Source: Aquimarina sp.
GTDB taxonomy: Bacteria; Bacteroidota; Bacteroidia; Flavobacteriales; Flavobacteriaceae
DNA length: 25,795 nt
Assembly (NCBI GenBank): GCA_002697475.1
Contig: NZVW01000106.1
Span: forward strand, 1-25,795
Reading direction: 5' to 3'
The notes beneath the pieces were generated by a model. The model ran no database searches and was not told the origin of the DNA. It worked only from the letters and a program-made list of their open reading frames with translations. Each line of letters opens with the position of its first letter. Positions within the stretch are counted from its first letter, which is position 1. Shown here in pieces: positions 6,107 to 16,900 of this stretch. Position numbers and translations under genes: made by a program.

Positions 6107-8350
6107 ATGAAAACTCAACACTATATAAAATTCCTTTGGCTGGTCGCAGCAATACTTTTTAATAGTAATCAAGCAAATGCCCAAAGCTGTAACTCTATAA
6201 TCGACGTCGATTTTAATAATTGGAATAACAGACGATACTCTATTTCTGATATAAAGAATGATTTTAATAACAAAGTAAAGCCATGGACCGCATCTAGTTA
6301 CAGGGGGGTAGAAGGTCCCGGCGCAGCAAGTAACCTGATAGAAGATACTCCGCAGGAAACCAGAATCGTAGATGGTACTTTACGGGCGGAATATTTAAAG
6401 AATGATGCTTCAGGCAGATCAGGCGGTTTTCTATTTGATCCCTATTTTGATGGAGTCGAAGAGGCATATTTAGAATATAAAGTAAAGTTTGATGATAATT
6501 TCTTTTGGGCTACTGGTGGCAAACTACCGGGACTTGGAGGATCTATCCGTGGTATTAATAGTGAAACCGAAGGTCGCGGTTCCATTCCATCCGGATGTAG
6601 TTATAACACAGACGGATGGTCCGCACGCCTTATGTGGAGAAGAAACAGAGCACAAACTAATGCCCCTTACCTGATTCTGTATAGCTATTTTGCGGAAAAA
6701 GAAAACGGACAACCCAGAGAAGATGGAGACTGTGGAGATGGAAAAAGAATTTTCTCTAACCTGCAGGACAATAAGTGGTATACCATAAGGCAGTATATCA
6801 AAATGAATACTCCCGGACAAAGAAACGGTACAGTTGTTATGTGGATCGATGGAGAAGAAACCTATCGCGATAACAACGCTAAGATTCGTAACTCAGGAAA
6901 AAGCAGCCTAAAAATCAATGCCCTGATCATGAACACTTATCGCGGCGGGAGCAGAACGGACCCTGTTTGGCATTCTCCAAGAACGGAATATACCTTTTTT
7001 GATGATTTTAAGGTTTGGACCGGATGCTCAAATCCTCCTGGAGGTGGAGATAACAAAGCTCCTACGGTATCGTTTAAAACACCAGCCGGCAATTTAAATG
7101 TTGATGAAGGGTATACTTCATTAAAAGTTGAAGCCACAGCTAATGATAGTGACGGATCGGTAGATAATGTAAAATTATTTGTGGATAACAATTTGATCAG
7201 ACAAGAGAAAGTTCCACCATATGAATGGGGACATTCCAGTTTTCCAAACGAGCTCCTCAATCTCCCAGTGGGGAATCACACTTTTAAAGTAGTTGCTACG
7301 GATAATGATGGAGCTACTTCTCAGGATACATTTACTTTAACTGTAAAAGCTCAATCTCAAGGACCATCTGTTACTTTTACACAGCCATCTGCAAATTTTA
7401 CAGTACAACAAGGTTATGATCTTACAGTTGTAGCATCAGCTTCAGACCCTGATGGTAGTGTTAGTAATCTAAAACTTTTTGTAAACAATAATCTAATACG
7501 ACAAGAAAGCTACGCTCCTTATGAGTGGGGACATGCCGGTTCACCCAATCCTGAAGAGGTAAATAATATGCCAGTTGGAAATCACACGTTTAAGGTTGTT
7601 GCTACGGATAATGATGGTAATACAGCTCAGGACACTTTTACATTAACAGTTACAACTGATGATGGAAACACAGGAGGAAATACAACGTGTGCTTTTGGAA
7701 CGCCAATAGCTTCAGGAATAGAAGCAATGAATAATGTGTCATATAGCTATGTTAATATTTTGGGTAATGGAGGTCCCAGCCTCAGTAACTTTAGAGAGTT
7801 TTCAATAAACTGGGATCCAACCTATAATGGACTATATCAATTTGCCATAAATACTAATAATGGTTCACCTTCTTGGTATGTCAATTTTAGTGATTCGATG
7901 GATTACCAGCTTAAAAATGCCAATCCAGAAGTTACACTCAGAAATACTGGTTTCACAGGTCTGGATGGAACATACTGGGTGACTAAGGACAACAATAATC
8001 TTGTGCTGGTGTCCAAGGATAAAAATTTTACAATTTACTTTAGTAATAATGCTACTCCTACTGACTGTCAGGAACAAGCATCATATAGTGATATTTCTGA
8101 AAATTACATTGAATTGAAAGGATATCCCAACCCTGCTAAGGAAACTTTTATACTAAGAGATATTAATACTTCTGCATACCATATAAATGTATATAATTTT
8201 AGTGGTCAAAAAGTATACTCAGAACGTATTGAAAACAAAGACGTAAAAGATCTCACCCTACCTGTACACGATCTCCCTAAGGGAATGTACTTTATTAAAA
8301 TACTTAGTAAAGACAAACAAATCCTGAAATCAAAATTCATCAAAGAATAA
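6107..8350 (+). CDS. T9SS-exported PL14-type polysaccharide lyase (second of two)
   Basis: A signal peptide ending NQANAQ is followed by a PL14-type jelly roll at about 28-305. It has GGKLPGLGG (Lys139), WSARLMWR (Ser172, Arg174) and LILYSYF (Tyr192, Tyr194), so the complete Lys/Ser-x-Arg/Tyr-x-Tyr set recalled for PL14 alginate and glucuronan lyases is present. NTPGQRNGTVVMWIDG and FFDDF match the neighbouring paralogue. The domain has longer loops than that paralogue, including a Cys-containing insertion before the Ser-x-Arg pair and an extra stretch before the tyrosines. A GG linker leads to two Big_7-type repeats (318-413, 419-515), the shared module (528-654) and a type-A sorting domain (GYPNPAKE...). 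The gene lies 30 bases after the first PL14 gene and 34 before the next, so co-transcription is likely. Family is fairly secure; substrate is inferred. Confidence 0.78.
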   Translation: MKTQHYIKFLWLVAAILFNSNQANAQSCNSIIDVDFNNWNNRRYSISDIKNDFNNKVKPWTASSYRGVEGPGAASNLIEDTPQETRIVDGTLRAEYLKNDASGRSGGFLFDPYFDGVEEAYLEYKVKFDDNFFWATGGKLPGLGGSIRGINSETEGRGSIPSGCSYNTDGWSARLMWRRNRAQTNAPYLILYSYFAEKENGQPREDGDCGDGKRIFSNLQDNKWYTIRQYIKMNTPGQRNGTVVMWIDGEETYRDNNAKIRNSGKSSLKINALIMNTYRGGSRTDPVWHSPRTEYTFFDDFKVWTGCSNPPGGGDNKAPTVSFKTPAGNLNVDEGYTSLKVEATANDSDGSVDNVKLFVDNNLIRQEKVPPYEWGHSSFPNELLNLPVGNHTFKVVATDNDGATSQDTFTLTVKAQSQGPSVTFTQPSANFTVQQGYDLTVVASASDPDGSVSNLKLFVNNNLIRQESYAPYEWGHAGSPNPEEVNNMPVGNHTFKVVATDNDGNTAQDTFTLTVTTDDGNTGGNTTCAFGTPIASGIEAMNNVSYSYVNILGNGGPSLSNFREFSINWDPTYNGLYQFAINTNNGSPSWYVNFSDSMDYQLKNANPEVTLRNTGFTGLDGTYWVTKDNNNLVLVSKDKNFTIYFSNNATPTDCQEQASYSDISENYIELKGYPNPAKETFILRDINTSAYHINVYNFSGQKVYSERIENKDVKDLTLPVHDLPKGMYFIKILSKDKQILKSKFIKE
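7058..7651 (+). repeat. Two Ig-like (Big_7-type) repeats in the second PL14 protein
   Basis: Units 7058-7345 and 7361-7651 encode near-identical text around NNLIRQE, PYEWGH and GNHTFKVVATDNDG. The similarity also extends to DNA. Confidence 0.75.
7688..8068 (+). other. Shared Cys-bounded C-terminal module, copy 3
   Basis: Runs from Cys528 (CAFGTPIAS) to Cys654. It contains FREFSINWDPTYNG, SWYVNF and GLDGTYWVT. Confidence 0.7.
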
Positions 8351-8384
8351 ATATTTGTAACTAACACTTAAACACAGACTCATT

Positions 8385-11300
8385 ATGAAAACTCCAATTA
8401 GCGGGAGAAGGATAGCATTACTGCTATCCTTTATCTCCCTGGCTTTCTTTTTGCCCCAATTAAACTACGGGCAAATCAAATTAGAACAAGAAATTAAGGT
8501 TACTGATATTGCCCTGCAATTTGACGGCAGGAAAGTAGGAAGAAACGCTCCTAATAATAATAATGGCTACGACTACTTTTTTGGAAACAGAATATCCGCT
8601 CACGGAGACTGTATAAGAAAATATAAGGATTACATCTTTTTGACATGGTACAAAGGTGGTAAAAGTAATAGACAGGTAATGCTATCCAGATATAATCTAA
8701 AAACCAAAAAAGTAAAAACGATACAATTCCCTCATAAACATACAGGTCTTAATGGGAATTGGTGGATAGGAGAATCTCATAACACCATAGCTATCGGTAT
8801 TAGCCCAAAAGACGGCACTATTCATATGCTTTATGACATGCATTCCTACAATAATTCCGGTTTTTCAAGGAATGACTATTTCAGATACTCTTATTCTAAG
8901 AAGAATGCAGCCACTGTTTCTGATGAAGATTTTAAACTCAATATTTTTATCAAAGACGGCACTAATGATTACACACACGTTAGCCTAAACGGATCTACTG
9001 ATCCTCAGCAGTTTGAGAATTTAACGTACCCGGAATTTTTTCTGAATGAAGATAATGACCTATTATTTTATATGCGTAGAGGAGGTAATGATAATGGAGC
9101 TTACGTTTTTGCAAAGTATAATGCTGCTACTTCTAAATGGGATAAACTACATCAATTTAATCACTTAAATGCTAAAAGGTATGGTCAACCTTATAATTGG
9201 GGACTGTACGGCAGTATGAAATACATAAACGGTAAACTCCGGGTAGGTTTTCAGAGAAGAAGTGCCAATAAAAATGATAAGTATCAATACCAAAACGGGT
9301 TTTATTATGGGTATTCAGATGATCAAAGTGGACAAAGTAACTGGAAAGATCACACCGGTAAATCTATAACTATACCTTTTGCTAATGCTGATTTATTAAA
9401 AATTTCAGAGCCAGGAAACCTTGTTGCTGCAACCGGTAAAGATCAGGTATATATAGTAGGTGGATTTGATTGGACGGTTACAGAACGCGGTGATATACAT
9501 ATAATTGGTAAAGTCAAGGACAAAAAAAACAATATAACAAAAAATGTACATACCTATAAACCCTCAGGCAGATCAAACTTTATTACTTCTACCGATTTTA
9601 CAGGTGCAGATCAATTATACACCTATAAAAATGATATTTACATTATTGGTCTTCAAAATGGACGCGCTTACGTGGAAAAAGCTATAGGTGGGAAAAATAA
9701 TTTTAGAAGAGTTTACTCTTCAACAAGTGGTAAAAAATTCAGACATGGTGTCCCTTATATAGCAGATGGTAAGTTGTATTACTATATGATGGAAGATAAA
9801 TCCGGTGACGCACAACCGCTTTATCTTCAAATTATTGATTTAGGATTAAATGAAAATACTGAAAATAAGAAGCCTACAGTATCCATAACAAGTCCTTCAG
9901 CTAATAATTATACTGTAGGTACGGACTTAGCTGTTAATATTAACGCCAATGATCCAGATGGTACCATTACCAAACACCAAGTATTTGTTAATGGTAACTT
10001 AGTCGATACAGATAGAACAAACTATACACCTCACCCTCTACCGAATGTTCAAGCAGGTAATTACAATATAAAAGTTGTTGTCACCGATAATGATGGTGCA
10101 TCTGCACAAGACACAAAATCATTTACAGTAGGATCTGATTATACCAGAGATAATTGTTTGGCGATTGAAAGAAATGGTGTAGTAGCAGTCGAGGCTGAAA
10201 ATTTTGTAGATCAAAATAAAACTTCCAAAAGAAAATGGTATGTACAGGATGGTAATACCAATACGCCAAACCCTGATCCGGATGGACCTCACACCGGATC
10301 ATCGAGCAGTAACAAGTACGTAGAAATTCTTCCAGACACAAGAGTTACACACGATGACCCTATAATAAGAGGTGAAAACTTTTCTGAAAATCCGGGTGAG
10401 TTAGGTGTATTAAGCTATAAAATCAAATTCAACAATCCGGGAAGATATTATGTTTGGGTAAGAGCCTACTCGTCTGGTAGCGAAGACAATGGTATTCACG
10501 TTGGTCTTAATGGTAATTGGCCAAATTCAGGAAAAAAGATGCAATGGTGCCAAGGAAGAAATCAATGGACTTGGGAGAGCAAGCAAAGAACAGATGCCAA
10601 TCATTGTGGTGAAGAAAGAAAAATATATCTGGATATTCCTTCAGCAGGGATTCATACAGTTTCATTTTCTATGCGAGAAGATGGTTTTGAGTTCGATAAA
10701 TTTGTTCTTTCTAAACAATACACTAAACCTAGTGGCAATGGACCCGCAACAGAACTTGGAGATTGTGGCGATGATGGAGGCGACAATAATAGCACTGCTG
10801 TTATATCTGGTGAAAGAAAAAAATGGCATAAAGTAACCTTAACTTTTGATGGTCCCAATACCTCTGAAACTGCTAGTGACAACCCTTTTTTAAATTACAG
10901 ACTTAATGTAACCTTTACACATCAAAGTGGTTCACCTAAATACGTTGTTCCGGGTTACTACGCCGCTGATGGTAATGCTGCTCAGACATCTGCATCTAGC
11001 GGTAATAAATGGAAAGTTCATTTTGCACCGGATAAAACCGGACAGTGGAACTATAAAGTATCCTTTAGAAAAGGTAATAATGTTGCTGTTAATGATGATA
11101 CTAATGCCGGTACAGTAGCAGGCTTTATGGATGGAGAAACGGGCTCTTTCAATATTAGCGCCTCGGATAAAACAGGTAGAGATTTCAGAGCCAAAGGGCG
11201 TTTACAATATGTAGGTGAACATTACTTACGCTTTGCTGAGACAGGAGACTATATGATTAAACAAGGACCTGACTCGCCTGAGAACTTATTTGCTTATGAT

Positions 11301-13823
11301 GATTTTGATAATACTCCAAATACAGGTAATCGAAGAAAGAATTTCAATCCACATAAAGGTGACTGGAAATCTGGTGATCCTACCTGGAAAAGTGGAAAAG
11401 GTAAAGGATTAATCGGAGCAGTAAATTATATTGCTAGCGAAGGCTTAAATTCCATGTCATTTTTAACCATGAATATTAACGGAGATGATGAAAATGTGTA
11501 CCCTTACACAGCCAGTAATCAGCGTTCGCGTATGGATGTATCAAAGCTGGCACAATGGGCTATTGTTATTGAACATATGCAAAAGAATGGGATATTTGCT
11601 CACTTCAAAACTCAGGAAACAGAAAATGAAATGCTCTTGGATAATGGTAATGTTGGCACACAACGCAAACTGTATTACAGAGAGCTTATAGCAAGATTTG
11701 GTCATAACTTAGCGCTTAACTGGAATTTAGGTGAAGAGAATGGGATCTTTGGTAATACCAACCAGAATACAGCTCAGAGAAGAGCGATGACCCGATATTT
11801 TTGGAATAACGATCCGTATCGTCATCATATTGTGATTCATAATGCCGTTGCTCTACAACCAGACGATTTGCTAGGAAACACTTCAAATCTTACAGGATAC
11901 TCTCTTCAAACGAATAAATCAGATTTTAGAACAGTATTCTCTAGTGTAAAAGAATGGATAGATAAATCCAGAAACGCAGGAAAGAAATGGGCCGTAGCCT
12001 GCGACGAGCCTGGTGATGCAGCTCACGCAATAAGACCAGATGGTAATGCAGCAAACTCCCATACAGATGGCAGAAAAAATGCTCTTTGGGGAACCTTATT
12101 AGCCGGCGGATGGGGTAATGAATGGTATTTTGGATATCAACATGACCATTCTGACCTTTCTTTACAAGACTTTAGAAGTAGAGATAAGTGGTGGGATTAT
12201 ACCAGGTATGCTATTCAATTCTTTGAACTAGCAGATTTACCGCTTACGGAAATGAGAAATAACAATGGCTTATCATCCAATGCCAATGATTATTGTTTTG
12301 CAAAGCCAGGAGAAGCTTATGTTGTATATCTAAAAAATGGAGGAACAACAAATCTTAATCTTAATGATCAATCAGGATCATATCAAATAAAATGGTACGA
12401 TCCCCGTAATGGAGGAAATCTTAAAAACGGCTCAAAAATTTCAGTAAATGGAGGAGGCAATAGATCCTTAGGTACACCCCCTGATAATGCTACTAAAGAT
12501 TGGGTCATATTAATTACAAAAGCGGATGGTGACAGCGGTGAAAACGCATCCCCAGCAATTTCATTTGCATCACCAACCGCTAATATTTCAATTGATGAAG
12601 GATATGATAGTTTAGAAGTTATTGTCAATGCAACTGATAGTGATGGAACGATTGGTAATGTGAGATTGTACATTGATGGAAATTTTATTCGACAAGAAAA
12701 CATTACTCCATATACCTGGGGTCAAGGTAATAATACCAATGAGTTATTGGGCCTATCCGTTGGAGAACATATCATCAAAGCAGAAGCTACTGATAATGAT
12801 GGAGCTGTGACCACTAAAACAATTACATTGACAGTTAATGCTATAAATAATAATCAAGCACCTCTAGTATCATTTGCTACACCCTCAGGAAACTTAACCG
12901 TACAACAAGGATATGATCTTGAGGTAGTGGCTGATGCATCTGATAATGATGGTACAATCAGTAGTGTAAAACTCTTTATTGATAATCAGCTTATACGACA
13001 AGAAAACTTTGCCCCATATGAATGGGGACATGATGGATCTCCCAATCCTCTTGAAGTTAATAATTTACCTGTTGGATCTCATGTTTTTAAAATTGTAGCG
13101 ACAGATAATGAAGGTAAAACTGCCCAGGATACTTTTACATTAACCGTTCAATCAAGCAATGGAAGTGATAACAACTGTGATTTTGGCACTCCTTCTAGCT
13201 CCGGATTACCGGTACTAGATAACATTTCCTATTCCTATGTACATGTTTTAGGAACAGACGGTCCTGATCTCAGTAATTTTAGAGAATTCTCTATTAACTG
13301 GGACCCTACTTATAATGGTCTGTATAAATTTGCCTTAAATACAAATGACGGAGTTCCTGATTACTATGTAGATTTCAGTGAAACGATGACTCATCAACTA
13401 TCTGCGGCCAATCCTGAAGTTACATTAAGTAACACTGGCTTTAACGGTCTGGATGGATCCTATTGGATAACTTTAGATAGCGATAATCTTGTATTGGTCT
13501 CTAAAAACACGGATTGTGTACTTTACTTTAGCAACTCTTCAATTTTCCCTGCCTGTAACAAGATATTGAATAGTTTTTCTAGAGAAGAAAACGATATCAA
13601 ACTGCATCCTAATCCTGTAACAGATAATACAATTTATGTTAATGGACTCTATGCTGAGAATACCGTATTGGAAATTATTGATCTTAGAGGCGTTATCATA
13701 AAACAGTTTACAGCAAAAGAAAATTCTGCAGTGATAGATATTTCAGAACTGCCATCTGGCTCCTATTTTATTAAAGCCAGAGGATATAAATCAACTTCAT
13801 CCAAACTATTCGTGAAAAAATAG
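8385..13823 (+). CDS. Giant T9SS-exported protein: BNR_4 propeller, CBM6-like, DUF5060/TIM-barrel hydrolase candidate
   Basis: 1812 residues in one open frame, with a signal peptide ending LNYGQ. Residues about 33-490 look like a BNR_4 seven-bladed propeller, the fold of ulvan lyases PL24/PL25. ESHNTIAIGISPKDGTIHML gives His132, and His153 and Tyr229 follow at spacings of 21 and 76, the spacings I recall for the PL24 catalytic His, His and Tyr; the matching Arg is not obvious (Lys244 nearby). An Ig/PKD-like domain (495-582) and a CBM6/GH115_C-like galactose-binding fold (590-785; VVAVEAENF, QWTWESKQRT, SMREDGFEFDKF) come next. Residues 805-925 match DUF5060 and precede a TIM barrel (about 930-1290) with WNLGEEN (Glu1117/Glu1118) and ACDEPGD (Asp1207/Glu1208) as candidate catalytic residues. 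A beta domain like the putative collagen-binding domain, two Big_7-type repeats, the shared module (1598-1724) and a sorting domain finish it. Domain calls are from recognition; activities are inferred. Confidence 0.75.
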   Translation: MKTPISGRRIALLLSFISLAFFLPQLNYGQIKLEQEIKVTDIALQFDGRKVGRNAPNNNNGYDYFFGNRISAHGDCIRKYKDYIFLTWYKGGKSNRQVMLSRYNLKTKKVKTIQFPHKHTGLNGNWWIGESHNTIAIGISPKDGTIHMLYDMHSYNNSGFSRNDYFRYSYSKKNAATVSDEDFKLNIFIKDGTNDYTHVSLNGSTDPQQFENLTYPEFFLNEDNDLLFYMRRGGNDNGAYVFAKYNAATSKWDKLHQFNHLNAKRYGQPYNWGLYGSMKYINGKLRVGFQRRSANKNDKYQYQNGFYYGYSDDQSGQSNWKDHTGKSITIPFANADLLKISEPGNLVAATGKDQVYIVGGFDWTVTERGDIHIIGKVKDKKNNITKNVHTYKPSGRSNFITSTDFTGADQLYTYKNDIYIIGLQNGRAYVEKAIGGKNNFRRVYSSTSGKKFRHGVPYIADGKLYYYMMEDKSGDAQPLYLQIIDLGLNENTENKKPTVSITSPSANNYTVGTDLAVNINANDPDGTITKHQVFVNGNLVDTDRTNYTPHPLPNVQAGNYNIKVVVTDNDGASAQDTKSFTVGSDYTRDNCLAIERNGVVAVEAENFVDQNKTSKRKWYVQDGNTNTPNPDPDGPHTGSSSSNKYVEILPDTRVTHDDPIIRGENFSENPGELGVLSYKIKFNNPGRYYVWVRAYSSGSEDNGIHVGLNGNWPNSGKKMQWCQGRNQWTWESKQRTDANHCGEERKIYLDIPSAGIHTVSFSMREDGFEFDKFVLSKQYTKPSGNGPATELGDCGDDGGDNNSTAVISGERKKWHKVTLTFDGPNTSETASDNPFLNYRLNVTFTHQSGSPKYVVPGYYAADGNAAQTSASSGNKWKVHFAPDKTGQWNYKVSFRKGNNVAVNDDTNAGTVAGFMDGETGSFNISASDKTGRDFRAKGRLQYVGEHYLRFAETGDYMIKQGPDSPENLFAYDDFDNTPNTGNRRKNFNPHKGDWKSGDPTWKSGKGKGLIGAVNYIASEGLNSMSFLTMNINGDDENVYPYTASNQRSRMDVSKLAQWAIVIEHMQKNGIFAHFKTQETENEMLLDNGNVGTQRKLYYRELIARFGHNLALNWNLGEENGIFGNTNQNTAQRRAMTRYFWNNDPYRHHIVIHNAVALQPDDLLGNTSNLTGYSLQTNKSDFRTVFSSVKEWIDKSRNAGKKWAVACDEPGDAAHAIRPDGNAANSHTDGRKNALWGTLLAGGWGNEWYFGYQHDHSDLSLQDFRSRDKWWDYTRYAIQFFELADLPLTEMRNNNGLSSNANDYCFAKPGEAYVVYLKNGGTTNLNLNDQSGSYQIKWYDPRNGGNLKNGSKISVNGGGNRSLGTPPDNATKDWVILITKADGDSGENASPAISFASPTANISIDEGYDSLEVIVNATDSDGTIGNVRLYIDGNFIRQENITPYTWGQGNNTNELLGLSVGEHIIKAEATDNDGAVTTKTITLTVNAINNNQAPLVSFATPSGNLTVQQGYDLEVVADASDNDGTISSVKLFIDNQLIRQENFAPYEWGHDGSPNPLEVNNLPVGSHVFKIVATDNEGKTAQDTFTLTVQSSNGSDNNCDFGTPSSSGLPVLDNISYSYVHVLGTDGPDLSNFREFSINWDPTYNGLYKFALNTNDGVPDYYVDFSETMTHQLSAANPEVTLSNTGFNGLDGSYWITLDSDNLVLVSKNTDCVLYFSNSSIFPACNKILNSFSREENDIKLHPNPVTDNTIYVNGLYAENTVLEIIDLRGVIIKQFTAKENSAVIDISELPSGSYFIKARGYKSTSSKLFVKK
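12549..13148 (+). repeat. Two Ig-like (Big_7-type) repeats in the giant protein
   Basis: Units 12549-12836 and 12858-13148 carry NFIRQENITPYTWGQ and NQLIRQENFAPYEWGH. A more distant Ig/PKD-like unit lies separately at 9867-10130. Confidence 0.75.
13176..13556 (+). other. Shared Cys-bounded C-terminal module, copy 4
   Basis: Runs from Cys1598 (CDFGTPSSS) to Cys1724. FREFSINWDPTYNGLYKFAL is kept, with DYYVDF in place of NWYVDF. Confidence 0.7.
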
Positions 13824-13850
13824 TCTGTTTTAAGATAAACTTATGAAGTT

Positions 13851-13877
13851 CAAATCTCTCTTCTTTAGAGAGGTTTG
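13851..13877 (+). promoter_or_regulatory. Intercistronic hairpin before the GH9 gene
   Basis: CAAATCTCTC (13851-13860) pairs with GAGAGGTTTG (13868-13877), 10 bp with one G-U, around a seven-base loop. Only GCTTTTC follows, so any termination would be weak. It lies in the longest gap of the block (144 bases) and may set the level of GH9 message relative to the upstream genes. Confidence 0.45.
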
Positions 13878-13967
13878 GCTTTTCAGAATAAATGAAGAGA
13901 CAAAAACTTTTAAGCTCACGAACTAAATTCATTAAAATTAAATAATAAACCTCTAAAACCGAACAAA

Positions 13968-16900
13968 ATGAAAAAACACAGTCTTTTGATAACGTTGCTT
14001 TTATTGATTTGGGGTACCTCTAAATCAATAAGTCAACAGTTTAATTATGGAGAAGCTCTTCAAAAATCAATCTTATTTTATGAAGCTCAACAGTCCGGAA
14101 AGTTACCCAACTGGAATCGTATAAACTGGAGAGGTGACTCTGCTTTAGATGATGGATCTGATGTGGGTATAGACCTGACTGGAGGTTGGTACGACGCCGG
14201 GGATCATGTGAAATTTAATTTCCCTATGGCTTATTCTACAACAGTACTGGCTTGGGGCGCTATTGAGTTTAAAGATGCTTATGAAAATAGTGGACAAATG
14301 ATTCACTTAAAAAACAATCTGCGCTTTGTGTGTGATTACCTTATGAAATGCCATACCGCACCTAATGAATTTTATGGACAGGTAGGTGATGGTAATGCTG
14401 ATCACGCATGGTGGGGTTCTGCAGAGGTCATGCCCATGGAAAGACCTTCTTTTAAAATAGATGCAAGTAATCCGGGTTCTGACCTAGCTGGTGAAACTGC
14501 TGCTGCTCTAGCCGCAGCGAGTATTGTTTTTAAAGATAGTGATCCTGCGTACAGTAATCTTTTAATTTCTCATGCTGAAGAATTATATAATTTTGCTGAT
14601 ACCTACAGAGGAAAATATTCTGATGCAATAACTAATGCTGCTTCGTTTTATAATTCATGGAGCGGGTATAATGATGAATTAGTTTGGGGAGCTGCCTGGC
14701 TTTACAGAGCCACAAATAAAACCGAATATTTAACCAAGGCAGAAAACTATTATGAAAATATAGGTAACGAAGGTCAATCTAGTTTTAAAGCCTATAAATG
14801 GGGACTTGCCTGGGATGATAAATCCTATGGTTGCTATGTTCTTTTAGCGGAGCTAACAGCTAAGAATAAATATAAAACTGATGCTGAAAGACATTTGGAC
14901 TTTTGGACGTCAGGTTTTAATGGAGAAAGAATTACTTATAGCCCAGGGGGACAAGCACACCTGACCGAGTGGGGTTCACTAAGACATTCAAGCAATACTG
15001 CCTTTTTAGCCTTAGTATACAGCGATAAAGTTGCCACGTCAGCGACAAACAAAATTAAGTACCATGATTTTGCTGTAAACCAAATTAATTATGCTCTAGG
15101 AGATAATCCAATCAATAGGAGCTTTATGGTCGGATTCGGTAATAATCCTGCTTACAACCCCCATCATAGAACAGCACACGGAGCCTGGGCTAATAGTTTA
15201 ATAAAAGATCCATTAGAGCCTAGTCATGTATTATACGGTGCTCTTGTAGGAGGACCTGGGCAACCCAATGATCAATTTGTAGATGATCGTGGAGATTATA
15301 GAGCCAATGAAGTAGCTTGTGATTATAACTCTGGATTAACAGGTGCTTTAGCAAGACTTTATGCTGAATATGGAGGAAATCCGATACCCAATTTCGTAGT
15401 CAATGAGCAGCCTAATAGAGATGAACTTAGAACATTAGCTAAATTTAATAGTGATAATAATTCAGGTAGTACGGTAAGTATTCGTTTTCAAAATAGGACT
15501 GCATGGCCGTCCAGATTTACTGATAAAATCTCATTACGTTATTTCTTTAATATTTCCGAAGCCGTAGCACAGGGATATTCTATTAACGATTATGAAGTGA
15601 AGCTTGGTTACTCTCAGGGAACATCATCTATAGTAGTGAAAGTATGGGATGATGCTGAGCATATTTACTACGCTGATATTTCGTTAGAAGGAGATCGCAT
15701 TGCTCCACAAGGTGACCCACAATTCAGAAGAGAAGTTCAAATTAATATTCAGGCAAAAAACGGTGCACCTTATGATAAAACAAATGACTGGTCTGCAAAT
15801 GGTTTAGCAAGTGGAAGTTCTCATATTTTAAGCCCTAATATTCCAGTCTATGATAACAATGTATTAGTCTTTGGCCAAACACCTGATGAAGGTAATACAC
15901 CAATAGCTCAATTTACTGCCTCAACCTTATCTGGTATCGCCCCGCTTGAAGTTTTATTTGACGGGTCTGCCTCAACTGATCCCAATGGGGATGTATTAAG
16001 CTACAATTGGAATTTTGATAACGGACAATCCTCTACAGAAATAAATCCTTCAGTTACCTTCACTGAACCTGGTACATACAATGTTACGCTAGTAGTGAGT
16101 GATGGAACCAACACATCCTCTGCAGCCACTAAAACGATCGAAGTTCAAGAGGTTATGCAAAACAATCCTCCTGTGGTAAATATCACTACTCCTTCTGAGA
16201 CTAATATTACGCTAACCGAAGGATACACTGGCTTAAGTGTAGAAGCTTCTGCATCCGATAATGATGGATCTGTAAGTAATGTAAAATTATTTATCAATGA
16301 CCAACTTATAAGACAGGACAATAGTGCACCTTATACCTGGGGACAAGGAAATAATAATAGCGAATTACTTAATCTTACGGAAGGAACCTATATAATAAAA
16401 GTAGTAGCCACAGATAATGAAGGCGCTACAGCCCAGGATACTTTTACACTCATAGTTGAAAAAGCAGTTTCAACAGCTCCATCAGTATCTTTTATTAGTC
16501 CCTCCACTCCTCTCCTTACTGTAATAGAAGGATATGATCTTACTGTAGAAGCATTAGCATCAGACCAGGATGGTACTATTAATGATTTAAAACTATATAT
16601 CAATGATCAGTTTATTAGACAAGAACACTTTGCTCCTTATGAATGGGGAAACGATGGGTCTCCAAACCCACAAGAAGTAAATAATTTACCAGTAGGTACT
16701 CATACCTTTAAAGTTATCGCTACTGATAATGATGGTAATACTGCTCAGGATACATTCACATTAACAGTACAACGTGATGGTGATGATGGAGGCTGTATAT
16801 TTGGAACACCAATCAATACAGGTATCAGTACTATCCATAAATCATTTAAAAATGTCCATGTTTTAGGATCTGGATTTTCTTTTGATAACTTTAGAGACTT

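Noticed and set aside
8385..13823. Giant gene as two genes fused by an assembly error
   Set aside because: The frame is open without interruption, linkers are typical, and only one signal peptide and one sorting domain are present, so a true multi-domain protein is simpler.
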